A model generated the notes under the pieces. The model had not been told where the DNA came from and searched no databases. It saw nothing but the letters and a program-made list of their open reading frames with translations. A stretch of 64,000 bases of DNA. Origin: Bremia lactucae (lineage: Eukaryota; Oomycota; Peronosporomycetes; Peronosporales; Peronosporaceae). Positions 1-10,183 of the stretch are shown here, piece by piece (position 1 is the stretch's first letter; every line of letters starts with the position of its first letter). Position numbers and translations under genes: made by a program. The stretch lies in the NCBI RefSeq assembly GCF_004359215.1, contig NC_090621.1:2905126-2969125 (forward strand), written 5' to 3'.

Positions 1-62
1 GCTTCCTCGCTGTGCTAGGGTGTGTCTAAGTAGAGCGTGGCCGCATTACGACGTGCCCGCCA
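1..62 (+). repeat. 3' end of a Gyp-1 LTR, cut by the window edge
   Basis: The first 62 bases match the last part of the complete Gyp-1 LTR at 16013-16544 (shared block from the CTCGCTGTGCTAGGG stretch to CGTGCCCGCC). Similarity stops right after CCCGCC, where the full LTR would end in TGCA. No internal Gyp-1 sequence follows, so this is a solo or truncated LTR. Confidence 0.75.
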
Positions 63-140
63 ACTTAAATCAAGCCTAGACAGCATGAAAACTTTCATGC
101 GGTAGATTCGACCTCTAAAGGAAATGATATACTGTTTGCA

Positions 141-570
141 TGTTTTGTTTTCGGCGCACCTTTTACTAGTACTACATTAGTTCTAGCTACCGTACGCTAT
201 TAACAGTGAAGCCTCCGAATACGTACATGACTTGCAGAGATAGATTTCAAGTTGCTAGGCGTGCTAAGCATTTGAAAGTCAATACTAAGGAAGACTTAGT
301 AAAGGGATTAAGTAAAACTGTATTCAAAATGTTTAAGTTCCCTACGTATTGATTCATTCATTGCTCACCGTCCATTTCCGCGTCAACCAGCGATTGGCGA
401 GGTTAATTTAAAGACTTTAACCAACCAATGAACAGAACTGTCAGACGATCACAACAAAATTACCGTATGAGATTTTATTGACACTTTAATAATTACGATA
501 ATGATTTTTATTTATCTTTATTATTACTCTTGTGGGTAATAATATTTATGTTACCGGACATTCCGCTACA
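141..570 (-). repeat. LTR of Gyp-2 type (3' LTR of the element at 141-3845)
   Basis: It aligns with the LTR at 3846-4373. It has the CACCTTTTACTAGTACTA-like beginning, an A+T-rich middle with the ATTATTACTC region, and an end (TTCCGCTACA) corresponding to CCCCGTTACA. The first bases are mutated, so the exact start is uncertain. Confidence 0.6.
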
Positions 571-612
571 TCACCCCCTGATGCATACTATTAAGTCATA
601 CTTAAGAGAGAA

Positions 613-888
613 TTGTCTGTGTTCCTCAGAATTCAACTTATTCATCGCACGGTTAACAAGCCCATGCGATGCATCCCAAAAGTTGCAAAGCTAGCAGCTG
701 CACGATTAAGTGTGGCTAATTATGCAACAAATTTAGCAGGCGCTCAGGCATTTAATGTGGGCGACAACTCACCTGCAACCCTAATTGCAGTAAATTTACG
801 AATCGGACACTCTCGAATCCGACTCAAAACATCTGTGAAGGCCCCCGGATCGCCCGGGGCCGATAATGGGTTATTGCGAATCGAATAG
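613..888 (+). pseudogene. Frame opposite to the element, between 3' LTR and internal tail (copy 1)
   Basis: This frame runs away from the LTR, antisense to the gag/pol direction of its element. It contains an AKLAAA segment and a KAPGSPGAD segment that correspond to AKLAAAP and KAAESPGAE in the frame at 4518-4796. It ends in a stop where the copy at 33989 stays open. No known family is recognised. Further along the same strand (about 1866-1985) the translation shows a heptad-like, Glu/Leu/Arg-rich stretch (NLRNEEEAVRQE), which suggests a coiled coil in the same original protein. Confidence 0.45.
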
Positions 889-2125
889 GGAATTACTTTG
901 TAAGATGTTCGGTTTGCCCGACCCATTTTAATGAGGTAATCGTCTGGTGCCTCGTAATATGGTGAAAAAGTTGGTGATGTCACTGTGAGAAGAGCAACTT
1001 ATCTTGTTGGTGTGGAATGACTAACGATCGCTACAATATTCCGTTGTTCGACTCATCAAAGGCTTCACAACCCTGCTGAAATCGAGTGCAAACCATTTAT
1101 CGATGCTTTCTTACATCGATGGTACTGCGGCAAGCGTGCCATGAATTTAAATCCTTTGTTTCAAGCTTGAAATTCTTTTCACAGAATGTATAAGTGTAGG
1201 CCGCGAAGCATCACTAAGCCAACTGGTTACTGCAAGACTGGGTTGAGAAGAGATTTTTAGTCAGTGCCGCTATAAGCTATACTATTTTACGTGAGAAGCA
1301 GCGTAACCATACCTCTTCTGAGGATTGCCATGTACCTGCTCCGTCAAGAACGCAATTTCTGCGCCTAGGTAGGCTTCACTCCTTGAAGTTTCGTCTTTTA
1401 AGGGCGCCCATTGGAGAGCGTGTCTCTCCTATTTAATGCGCGAACAAATAGATAATTTACAATCCCCTGATGAACGCGTAGAGCGGTCTTTTTTCGACGG
1501 TCACTCTTGACCAAAGGTCTAGTCTCATTGTGCCTATTGACGAGACCTGAAATCTCTATTTTCAGTTGAGACCGAGGTTCCCAAAAATCATGCGAGGATG
1601 CAAACTCTAGCCAGCGGACGAGATAGTCCGTTCAAATCCTCCCCTCTTTCGCAGCATTTCAAGAGCGCTTCACGAAAAAGTACTTCTCACTTTTCGACTC
1701 CGTCGAATTATTATGAAGGAGATCCGACGTTTCGCCTGTTAGTCGTCATTATCACAATCGCGTCCTCCGCGGCTTACGGAAGGACGTCCACCGTCGTCAC
1801 GACTTGATGTCGACAGTAAAAGTCCTTGCATAGATCGGATGAATGACTGAGCGGAACATGCGTTCGCCCAATTTAGGAGCGAGCGGGTGCTACAAAACCT
1901 TCGCAACGAGGAAGAGGCAGTTCGTCAAGAAACTGCATGCTTGGAGGAAAAAGTGAAACGTCTCAGTCATGAACATTGGTTTCCCGCCGATGTGGGGGCC
2001 AAATGCTACCCCGAAAAGGCCAGCGCTGATAGTATCGGCGGAGATATCCAACGTAAAATGTAGTATGCGTGCGTTTCTGCAAGTAATTGATATTTTAAAC
2101 CAAAATAATATTACAATAATATCTG

Positions 2126-2185
2126 AATGAGGTCATACGGACTTTCCATACCTAGCACTGTGAACTTCTCTTTATACAAGAGAAG
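2126..2185 (-). repeat. About 60-bp patch of Gyp-1 protease inserted in a Gyp-2 element
   Basis: The block around GGTCATACGGACT...AAGAGAAGTCAC is nearly identical to 25871-25930, which lies inside the Gyp-1 protease gene. It sits between Gyp-2 tail segments that are contiguous in the copy at 35400-35600. It is therefore an insertion of a short fragment from another family. Confidence 0.7.
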
Positions 2186-2449
2186 TCACGTACGAGGCAG
2201 CTAGATCGTGTATGCGTTGCCTCGATGGTGTGATACACGAATTTAGTCGATATGCTTGTACAGTAATTTATTATTGCCCACATTCGTCACTACATGTTCA
2301 GGTAGATTTAACGTGGACAATAGGATAAAGTCATCAACCTCATGCTAAATACGTCGATCCATCGCGCCAGCGAAGAATCTCCGCACGAAACAAATGCCTC
2401 TTCCTGAGCCTGCAGGCATACACCTACTGACTCGATATTGTCTATTGTA

Positions 2450-3690
2450 TTCAGTGCCGATGTGCTGCGAAGATATTTCCACGCTACCTGTGCTTTTGCA
2501 CAGCCGTCGGTGACTAGTTCCATATCACAATGATAGACCTTTTACGCTGTCTGTACTTGTGCACAGCCGTCAGAATCTTACCGCACGATTGGCTTTGAAT
2601 GAAAATGTTTGACGCCACACAAAATCAGTTAGTAACTTTAGTTGCAACTTATTTGCTAAAATAGCTGCTAAGTGATGCGAGCAACCTCAGCATCAGGAAA
2701 GTCACACACAATGTTTGTGTGCTAGTAGCAACCTGCATTTTCGCAATCGTTTGTAACTCGAAGAGCGAGGTTTCTAGCTCTTTAGATACGAGTGGATAAT
2801 GAGTTCTAAACACTTAGCTACTTGTCGTCTCAAAACACGAAAACATTTTGAGATGGCAAAGCCATTTCAGGCGGTAGTCCTCCAGTTCCGCTATAAAAAC
2901 TGCTTGTTTTAGCGTCTTTAGCTCTTAACGTAACCGGTAGGTATTTAGGGGATCTATCGATGAACACAGTTACCTGTGTTTTTCACCAATCGAATGACTT
3001 ACAATTCAACTCACCAGGTATCGTGTATGTTGGGCATAAGTGTGAAGGTCACGCTTACTCTGCTCCAAATATTTAAGCTTTTGGGCACCTGGCGGCTCAA
3101 ATATATGCCTAAGCCGGGTCTTAACGATCCCATACGACCCAAACACACATGAATCGTAAAGTTTGAGCAATACGCTCAAGATTCGGCACGCCTGTCAACG
3201 TTGGACATGCCAAACTCCACTTTCGTCGCATCGTTATCGATGCAGCAAGCTTCAATGCCATCCACTAATTCAACAACTGCCGCAAACTTAAAGATTTATA
3301 ACGTAAAAATTTCAGGTCGACGCGAATGCGTCGGCCCTCTAGCAGCATGTAAATGCTAAAGTCTCAACAGTTTTGACTGTTGAGCAATCTGTTGACTTAA
3401 CACCTCTGCCTGTTGTAAACTTTGCTGGGGAGGAAATTTGACTCTTTTCTGTACTCCGTCTAGTTCAAGTAGTAAGAACACGGCTATAGCTGCATTTAAC
3501 TCGTCATTGTAAAAAAAACAAGGGGCGCTTAAGGTCTGCACATCTATAATAGAGCTCATACGACTGACTGCTTTCAATTCGAGGTCACTTTAGTGTGCAA
3601 AACTCTCATGCGTAGCGTGGAAGCCTTCATGAGAGAGTATTAGCCCTTATCTTGCTTATCCGACAAGGGTTGGCCGTTAAACGGAGCTAC
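2450..3690 (-). pseudogene. Gyp-2 gag/protease remnants
   Basis: The minus-strand frame at 3577-3356 resembles the Gln- and Leu-rich gag N-terminus at 40616-40353. The next segment (3240-3050) has the same gag core as 40329-40129 (KVEFGMS / DPLV-like words in broken frames). Around 2483-2580 a short block with GCACAGCCGTC occurs twice, about 63 bp apart, and matches protease-side sequence near 38940. Stops and frameshifts are frequent. Confidence 0.6.
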
Positions 3691-3845
3691 AAAACGTTTC
3701 CAGGTGTTATGAGCCATTTTTGCTAGTAATTCTTTAGTCCTACTGATAACAGTGAAGGTGTGGTGTCTCCGAGTACTTCACGTAGACGACGTGCAGATAG
3801 AAGTTCTTAGTTTCTGAGCTAAGAAGGCTACTATAGGGAAAAATT

Positions 3846-4373
3846 ATTACGGGGCACCTTTAACGATTACTAATCAGTACTAGTTAATCTTACACTGATT
3901 ACAGTGAAGGTGAGGCGCCTCCAAGCTTCACGTATACAAAGATACAGAGAAGGGTCTCTTGTGAAGCCAAGGGTCTTTAGCTTCATAGGTCTAGAGTAAG
4001 GCTTTAGAATAGAGAAAAAAAACTGTACCAATATATCAATTCATCTACCGAACGACTTAATATCTACTATTGAAATTAGTCTATAACTTACTAAAAATGA
4101 CGCCCCCTCGCACACCGCACAATATGTCTTATAACGATTGGCAGGGTAGATTAGAGCTAAGTCAACCAATCAATAGAGGGAATCTTTTGTTGCATCAATA
4201 TTACCATATTTCTTAATATTGGAACTATTTAAGCTAAAGTTGATAAAGATAATAATTTTGTACTTCTTTATTTCCTCTCAAAGGAAATAATATTTATTGT
4301 TCCCCCTGAAGGAATAATACGTATTATATTTCTTTTAATGAATAGTACCTATGTAACGCGACACCCCGTTACA
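3846..4373 (-). repeat. LTR of Gyp-2 type, nearly complete
   Basis: It is bounded by a degenerate TTACGGGGCACC on the left and ACACCCCGTTACA on the right, so the terminal inverted repeat is longer than the minimal TG/CA. The sequence just right of it reads AAGGAGAGTGA on the minus strand (4384-4374), a convincing polypurine tract. This makes it the 3' LTR of a minus-strand element. It holds the palindromic block CACTGATTACAGTG near its left end. Confidence 0.7.
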
Positions 4374-4517
4374 TCACTCTCCTTAACCAACAGTTGCTAC
4401 AGTTACTGATGTAGGGTGACAGGAAAGATTATTTTGTTTCTCTCTGGATTTTTCATGATTGGCTTTTGATCAGAATACCAAATTTTTTTGTATCGGTTGA
4501 TTTTAACAGAAACCAAC

Positions 4518-4796
4518 ATGGCGAAAAACAAGTCTGTTCGTTTGGCCAGTGAGGCCGCAAAGCTGGCAGCTGCGCCGATCAGTGCAGATGTTAGTAATGC
4601 AGATTTTTCAGTAGACGCTAATGCGTCTCTTGCGGGGGAAAAGCTACATCCTATTTGCATTGGATATGACTTCAATATGTCATCTGTTGTTGATATTGCA
4701 GGTGACTGGGCCAAGTCACCGGTATCTCCCGACTCAGTATTTACTGTGAAGGCCGCCGAATCACCCGGGGCCGAGTCCGAAACCTTTAAGTTCTAG
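4518..4796 (+). pseudogene. Frame antisense to its element, just inside the 3' LTR (copy 2)
   Basis: It starts at the ATG of MAKNKSVRLASEAAKLAAAP and is rich in Ala, Ser and Asp. The final KAAESPGAE segment is continuous with KAAGSP upstream of 33989 in another copy, but here a TAG ends the frame. Downstream bases to about 4920 still match the extension at 34021-34130 (REVMTRLIDSSDLFGG in that copy). The original protein was therefore longer. No family recognised. A minus-strand frame of similar length overlaps, so coding on this strand rests on cross-copy conservation. Confidence 0.45.
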
Positions 4797-4939
4797 TGTG
4801 ACGACTGGAGGGGTGATGATGAGGTTGTTCGACTTGTCCTCTTTGGTGAGCAGTTATCATCAGATGACTCTGTGGGAAATGATCACTCTGGTGACGTTCG
4901 TATGCGCCAGGAACTAACACTAAACAGTGCAGGGACATC

Positions 4940-7830
4940 ACTGACTCATTGTCCAGTCATGATACCGATGAATCTTGGTAGATTACGCAAGTAAGCAACC
5001 CGGTTCAATTGCTCGATATACGAGTGCTGGAAAGTTGTAGAGAAGATCGAGGCAGAATGAACCAAAGTGCCATCTCTTTGCCATTGATTGGGTTGCCATG
5101 TCGAGCTGTGCCATGAACCGCATGGTTTCACTTTGGCTTACCGTCCAAGACATTATGTCATGCAGGTAATTCGTGCCTAGTGCAAAAATCAGCACCGTTC
5201 AAATCATAGGTTGTACCTCTGCGGTCCTGGAGCCATGACGTATCCGTCAACGTGGCGTGTTCAATCCACCTGTGGTCGAAGCTCCCCGAAGACGCTACTT
5301 CAGCCCTCATTCTTATGCGGAAGTTGTTATCAATGACCCGCCGAACATCAATAGTAACACTTCCGTCGGTGTTATAGTCGACCTCGGCTTTCGAAGTATA
5401 TGCGACGGCCCTTCGACAGACTTCCTTGACTTCACCTTGGCGCGCATGCTGAGCCGTCGAAAGGCCAACAATTTCCGAAACGGTGCCATAGAGTCGCTCG
5501 ATTTCTTGGGTGCTTGTCTGCACTCCAACAAGGCATGATGTATGGTGGATCAGACGCTGCAGATCCCCATAAGCAGTCTCTAATCAGTAAGTCTCGTGAA
5601 GATGATGTAGCTGCCCATTGACCAACTGCTGTAGCAGCCATAGTCATCAATTTCGTTGGAATGCATGGCACCGCAAGGCCGCCCTGTTCTATCGGGAGTG
5701 AAGCCATCTCGGAAGGGACCCAAGGTCTACACCGCTTACCATCCGGACACCTCAAACAAAGTCCTTAACCAAATTCGTCAACCAGGTGACCATGGCAGCA
5801 GGAGGCCAGCAGTGCCGAGCTAGGAAAAGTATTTTGGACACCGCTATGGCGCTAGCAAGGCGATCTCATTGTTCCATCGTGTGGGTCTTCTCCCTGTCTA
5901 GCACAAGCCGGCTCCAAAGAGATCATAAGCATTTATTCCAATTTTCCGCCACCACCTCCTGCCAGCCCATCATTACACCGAAATATCGGCAAGATTCGCT
6001 TAAAATTAGGAGTGTTAAACCACAAGTGATCAGAGGCATTGCTGACCCGCGAGGGTCCAGAGCAATGTTCATTGACTTTGAGCGGTTTATAAGCAGGCCG
6101 GAGACGCTAGCAAAATCATCAAAAATTGTTTCAACCTGCGTAAATGTAGCTCGATCGCGCAGGTAGACGGCCGTGTCATCAGCGTATCCCGAAAGTTTGG
6201 ATTCTGCGATCCGCTCGCCAGATTTAAATGGCACCCCACGAATGTCCGTTCTCTCTTGGACCACGCGATAAACACTATCGAGGGCGAGGATAAAGAGAAG
6301 TGGCGCAAGTAGGTACCCTTGCCGAATCCCACAGTTGAATTCTTGTCGACGAGATCGGTATACATTCACAATAAATCGACACGTTGTGCCGCGATGTAAT
6401 GACTTTACTATCGAAACAAACCGAGACTAAAATCCAAGCCACATCAATGCGGAAAGTAGATAAGGACGTTGCAGCGTGTCGTAAGCTTTTGCAAAGTTGA
6501 GAAGCAAAACAATGGCTCCGGGAAGATCACTGTCTGCCCTTGCTGCTTTGCGTACCGCCTTAAATATATCCAGCGCTGTGTGGATCGTACGCTGCGGGAT
6601 GAATCCAACTTGGGCTGGCGAGACGATTTGCGACAGCAGAGGCCACACTCGAAACGACAGCGTCTTGGTAAATAACTTGTAATCGCTTTCAAGTACCGCG
6701 ATCGGACTATGATCTTGTGGCAAGGCAGACGCCGCAATTTTCCATAGGCACTGGATGTTTGCTTCTCCAAAAGACGCCGGCAGCACGGTACACTCCAGCC
6801 ACCGGGTATACAGTGCTGCTAAAATAGGTGCGAGCTCGGCTGCGTAGTCTCGGTAAAAGGTGTCATTGAGTTCGTCCGGCCCCGCAGCTTCTCGCGTGTA
6901 AGTCTCTCAAGGCCGCACTTATATCTTTTGTAGAAATTGAAGATGTTACAATAAAATCAGCAACTTGGTCCAACGGGGCTGCTCTGTCCAGAAACGCGGC
7001 TGCTTCCTCGGGACATGCAAAATAGTGATTCATAATCTGTCCCCAGCCATTTGGTATTTCATCAGCCAATTCCTGTTACCGATTTGACCCAAGCTGAGCT
7101 TTGCCACCCAGGAACCCGATAGTGTTGTCCTGATATTTACTGACACCCGGGCGTAGAAGCGACGTAATGTCTCTCGAAAGAAGGTGTGCTGAACAAGCAG
7201 TCACTTCTTCTTGGTCCTCTGCCATAGTCGCCGACACTCCAATACTTTTTCTACGAAGGTCCACCGGTAAATCGATGGGGCTAGAGTGATCTCGTCTTTG
7301 TTATCCACGGACCTGAGAAGCCTCAGATCCAAGAGAGCTGCTCCAAGCCGAAGCTATCCCCGACGCAGCCACTGCCTATAACTTTTCATCAAACCTTGAC
7401 GCGCCTGCTTGATTGTTGCCAGCAGAATCTTAAGAAGACTGATCTTTCAAGTGTCCTACTAATCTGCAAGTCGTCGGGCCGTGAGACAGTCTGACGTATA
7501 TACCGAAGCTGTATCGTCCACTTGCCGCTGGGCCAGTTCAATGGCAGCAATAATTTTGCTAATCGTGGCCGCTTGTGCGCATCCAGGAACCGGATCCACG
7601 CGCGCTGGCTTTTGGGCGCGCACTATGTGACGCGGCACCCCAATCCTGGCACTTATGCCATTGTGATCAGCTGCAGGACCAGGAACCAAAAATTCGACGT
7701 CTCGAATCCAGTCCGAAAGTATATCACTGGCATTACTAACGATCGAGACGGGAGCTGGCCAATTCACCGCCTGGCAATGTGTAAAAATAAGTATGTGCCA
7801 TCGCATCAAAATGCGCTATAGCCCGTTCAT
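4940..7830 (-). mobile_element. LINE (non-LTR retrotransposon) 3' half: endonuclease end, reverse transcriptase, C-terminus
   Basis: Minus-strand frames give, in order, an endonuclease C-terminal part (7809-7459, DWIRDVEFLVPG), linker (7264-6863), RT fingers/palm (6786-6427, PIAVLESDYKLF and GFIPQRTIHTALDI), the RT core (6369-5923) and a C-terminal region ending at a stop at 4946. The frames are offset from each other, so this copy cannot make one protein. The 3' end truncates a Gyp-2 element, so the LINE inserted later or the two were joined by rearrangement. Confidence 0.75.
5923..6369 (-). pseudogene. LINE reverse transcriptase core
   Basis: The translation carries GIRQGYLLAPLLFILALD, the non-LTR RT block with QG, and YADDTAVYL, the catalytic block (YADD codons at 6186-6175). 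The aspartates are intact. Upstream RT blocks continue in another frame at 6786-6427 (LLNFAKAYDTL, the first catalytic block, with Asn in place of the usual Asp). The polypeptide is interrupted by frameshifts, so it is a relic. Confidence 0.8.
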
Positions 7831-7883
7831 CATCCGCTTGCTCCATGTCATCACCTGCTGAGATGGCGTAAAAGAACAGGGAG

Positions 7884-8669
7884 ATGAGTCGCGCGACCTT
7901 TGCGCGCTTGATGTCTTCTCATGTTCGCCAAAAACGTGACATACCTCCTGCTGCCCCCGCGCTGCCTCCGGCACCGGAGCCGGCTGAGGTAGGTCCTCCC
8001 AATCAAATTCGGGTGGAGATGCCTCCTCCGCGCACACCGATCACACACGGGCAATCCTCTCGAGATTTCGATGTTACTATGGCGGAAAGCACGGTTACCT
8101 TTGGAAACACTATGTCTATAGGTGATCTGGATGGAGGATCGGTAACTGCACCACCCTGCGCCGCTAGTGTTCCCATCCCTGAGGAGCTGGCTAAGACAAT
8201 CGAAGAAGAGCTCAAGGCCTCGGCAGGCCGACTAACCGACCCAACGCAAGGTCCGTATGCTCCGCAGTCACGTCATATCCCCTGCCGGGCTGCCCAAAAA
8301 AAACAGATGCTGGTACGAACTCCGATGGATCACTTACGCACTCTTGATGCTCACGAACAGACACTACGCGCGAAGATTCCGGAGACTGCGTCTGCTGCGG
8401 TAGCAGCTGCAGCCGTTCCGAAGCGTACGAAACAAATTGCTGCAAACACAACTGCAATTCGGGCATGGGTCATTCAGCAAAAAGCAGTGGCTGCACTGTC
8501 GTCTCAGTTGACTCCAAGGGTCAAACGGCGTGGGTCAACGCATGCGCGTTGGACCTCGCAACACTGGTCAGTGGTAAATCGAACCCGGTTGCTTATCTTG
8601 CCTCAATGCAGGGAGATACCCTGCGAGCTTTTAGCTATGCCATTTACAGCGAAACCCAATGGGCGGTGA
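7884..8669 (+). pseudogene. LINE ORF1-like / linker protein, unrecognised domain
   Basis: A 261-residue frame: Pro-rich stretch (about residues 22-55), a Glu/Lys segment (PIPEELAKTIEEELKASAGR, 98-117) and an Ala-rich helix-like segment (169-180, SAAVAAAAVPKR). The following sequence goes on in the next frame at 8465-8806, so a frameshift is likely near 8560. The assignment to a LINE rests on position, just upstream of endonuclease coding sequence on the same strand. The fold is not recognised. Confidence 0.4.
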
Positions 8670-9412
8670 TCCGTCGACACACTACTCACGCGGATGCAAA
8701 AATTCGAGCAATGTGCACGGGGTGGGCTGCAACGGCTAATGGACAAGCTGAACAAATGCGATGGAAAACGGTCGACAACATTCACCGGTGGCGGCGCTCT
8801 CAGTAAACTACAGCCAGAGTTATTGTGTCCGACTGTCGGCGAACCGCTTGATGACTTGGATCATTGGGGAGTCCCTAGTGTGCTGTGTGTGATGCTTCTC
8901 AAGCTCGCACCCGTCGAGGACGAGGCAAAGGTAGTTATCTTAGAGACCAAGGCTGCGCTGTGTCACTAGCTTAAAGAGGTGCGCGCGGCAGTCTCCAGCA
9001 AACCATCCAACTGGCACCCGACGATTGACCTCATCGCATGTGATGGTCAAATGCTGGGACCTCAGTACTGAGGGCACCTCGGCTGGGATAGAGGGTGTCT
9101 CGTCACGAGATATACCCTGGTGCCATCGACGACTGCTATCACCGGACCCGTGGGAGCCTCGCGGTAACAGCATCTGTCTACAATCGCAAAATGTTGCAGG
9201 ATTTCTCGAGCATCCGGAACGATGCGCCGACTGATTCGGCCATTTCCGGCAGCGAGAGGGTTATAAAGCCATTGTTCTCGTTCTTCTTTAAGAAACCCGG
9301 GTTGCGATTGGAGAGTCTGCCGCCATGGATAAATTATACAGCAAGACCTGAGGATTAATGAATACGCCCGGCCGCACGAAAGTGTTCGGAATCATAAATT
9401 CCGCGAGGTGGA

Positions 9413-9610
9413 GTGGCAAGGCTCTTAAACCCGTACTCCTCAGTTACTACAATGGATTTGTGGCAAGAGGACGACTGGACATCTCACTGGATGGCTGTTC
9501 AAATTAATCTCAGGGGCGACACAATACTGATGGTCAACGTTTTTGCTCCAAGTGAGAAGAATCAACGGGGGAATCTTTCGAGATGCTTCGGGATCAACTA
9601 CAGGGATACG
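9413..9610 (+). pseudogene. LINE endonuclease fragment, cut by an assembly gap
   Basis: The frame contains DLWQEDDWTSHWMAVQINL and ILMVNVFAPSEKNQRG, typical of the beta-sheet core of AP-endonuclease-like LINE proteins. The next residues (FFRDASGSTTG) are in a shifted frame and run into N at 9611. Confidence 0.6.
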
Positions 9611-10183
9611 NNNNNNNNNNNNNNNNNNNNNNNNNNNNNNNNNNNNNNNNNNNNNNNNNNNNNNNNNNNNNNNNNNNNNNNNNNNNNNNNNNNNNNNNNN
9701 NNNNNNNNNNNNNNNNNNNNNNNNNNNNNNNNNNNNNNNNNNNNNNNNNNNNNNNNNNNNNNNNNNNNNNNNNNNNNNNNNNNNNNNNNNNNNNNNNNNN
9801 NNNNNNNNNNNNNNNNNNNNNNNNNNNNNNNNNNNNNNNNNNNNNNNNNNNNNNNNNNNNNNNNNNNNNNNNNNNNNNNNNNNNNNNNNNNNNNNNNNNN
9901 NNNNNNNNNNNNNNNNNNNNNNNNNNNNNNNNNNNNNNNNNNNNNNNNNNNNNNNNNNNNNNNNNNNNNNNNNNNNNNNNNNNNNNNNNNNNNNNNNNNN
10001 NNNNNNNNNNNNNNNNNNNNNNNNNNNNNNNNNNNNNNNNNNNNNNNNNNNNNNNNNNNNNNNNNNNNNNNNNNNNNNNNNNNNNNNNNNNNNNNNNNNN
10101 NNNNNNNNNNNNNNNNNNNNNNNNNNNNNNNNNNNNNNNNNNNNNNNNNNNNNNNNNNNNNNNNNNNNNNNNNNNNNNNNNNN
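9611..10183. other. Assembly gap (573 N)
   Basis: It lies exactly where LINE sequence changes orientation, so the inversion on its left needs independent confirmation. Confidence 0.95.

Larger units (their letters stand above)
141..3845 (-). mobile_element. Decayed Gyp-2-type gypsy element lacking most of pol
   Basis: Read on the minus strand this segment has a partial 5' LTR (3845-3705), gag remnants (about 3690-2450), the region that in fuller copies lies between integrase and 3' LTR (2310-571), a purine tract just inside the LTR (571-579, AGGGGGTGA on the minus strand) and a 3' LTR (570-141). No reverse transcriptase or integrase motif is present, so pol has been deleted. The primer-binding side near 3700 resembles the TGGTAGCACTTGTAGTCC block of other copies. 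The boundary at 141 is approximate. Confidence 0.6.
7840..9610 (+). mobile_element. LINE middle segment in inverted orientation: ORF1-like region and endonuclease start
   Basis: Plus-strand frames include a Pro-rich then Ala/Lys-rich protein (7884-8669), its continuation after a frameshift (8465-8806) and an endonuclease-like segment (9413-9610) with ILMVNVFAPSEKNQRG. These parts should lie between the ORF1 sequence at 10184-12130 (minus) and the endonuclease C-terminus at 7809 (minus). Flipping this segment restores the order ORF1 - endonuclease - RT. Its right side is a run of N. Confidence 0.55.

Noticed and set aside
9611..10183. Long frames running through N runs
   Set aside because: They are artefacts of undefined bases.
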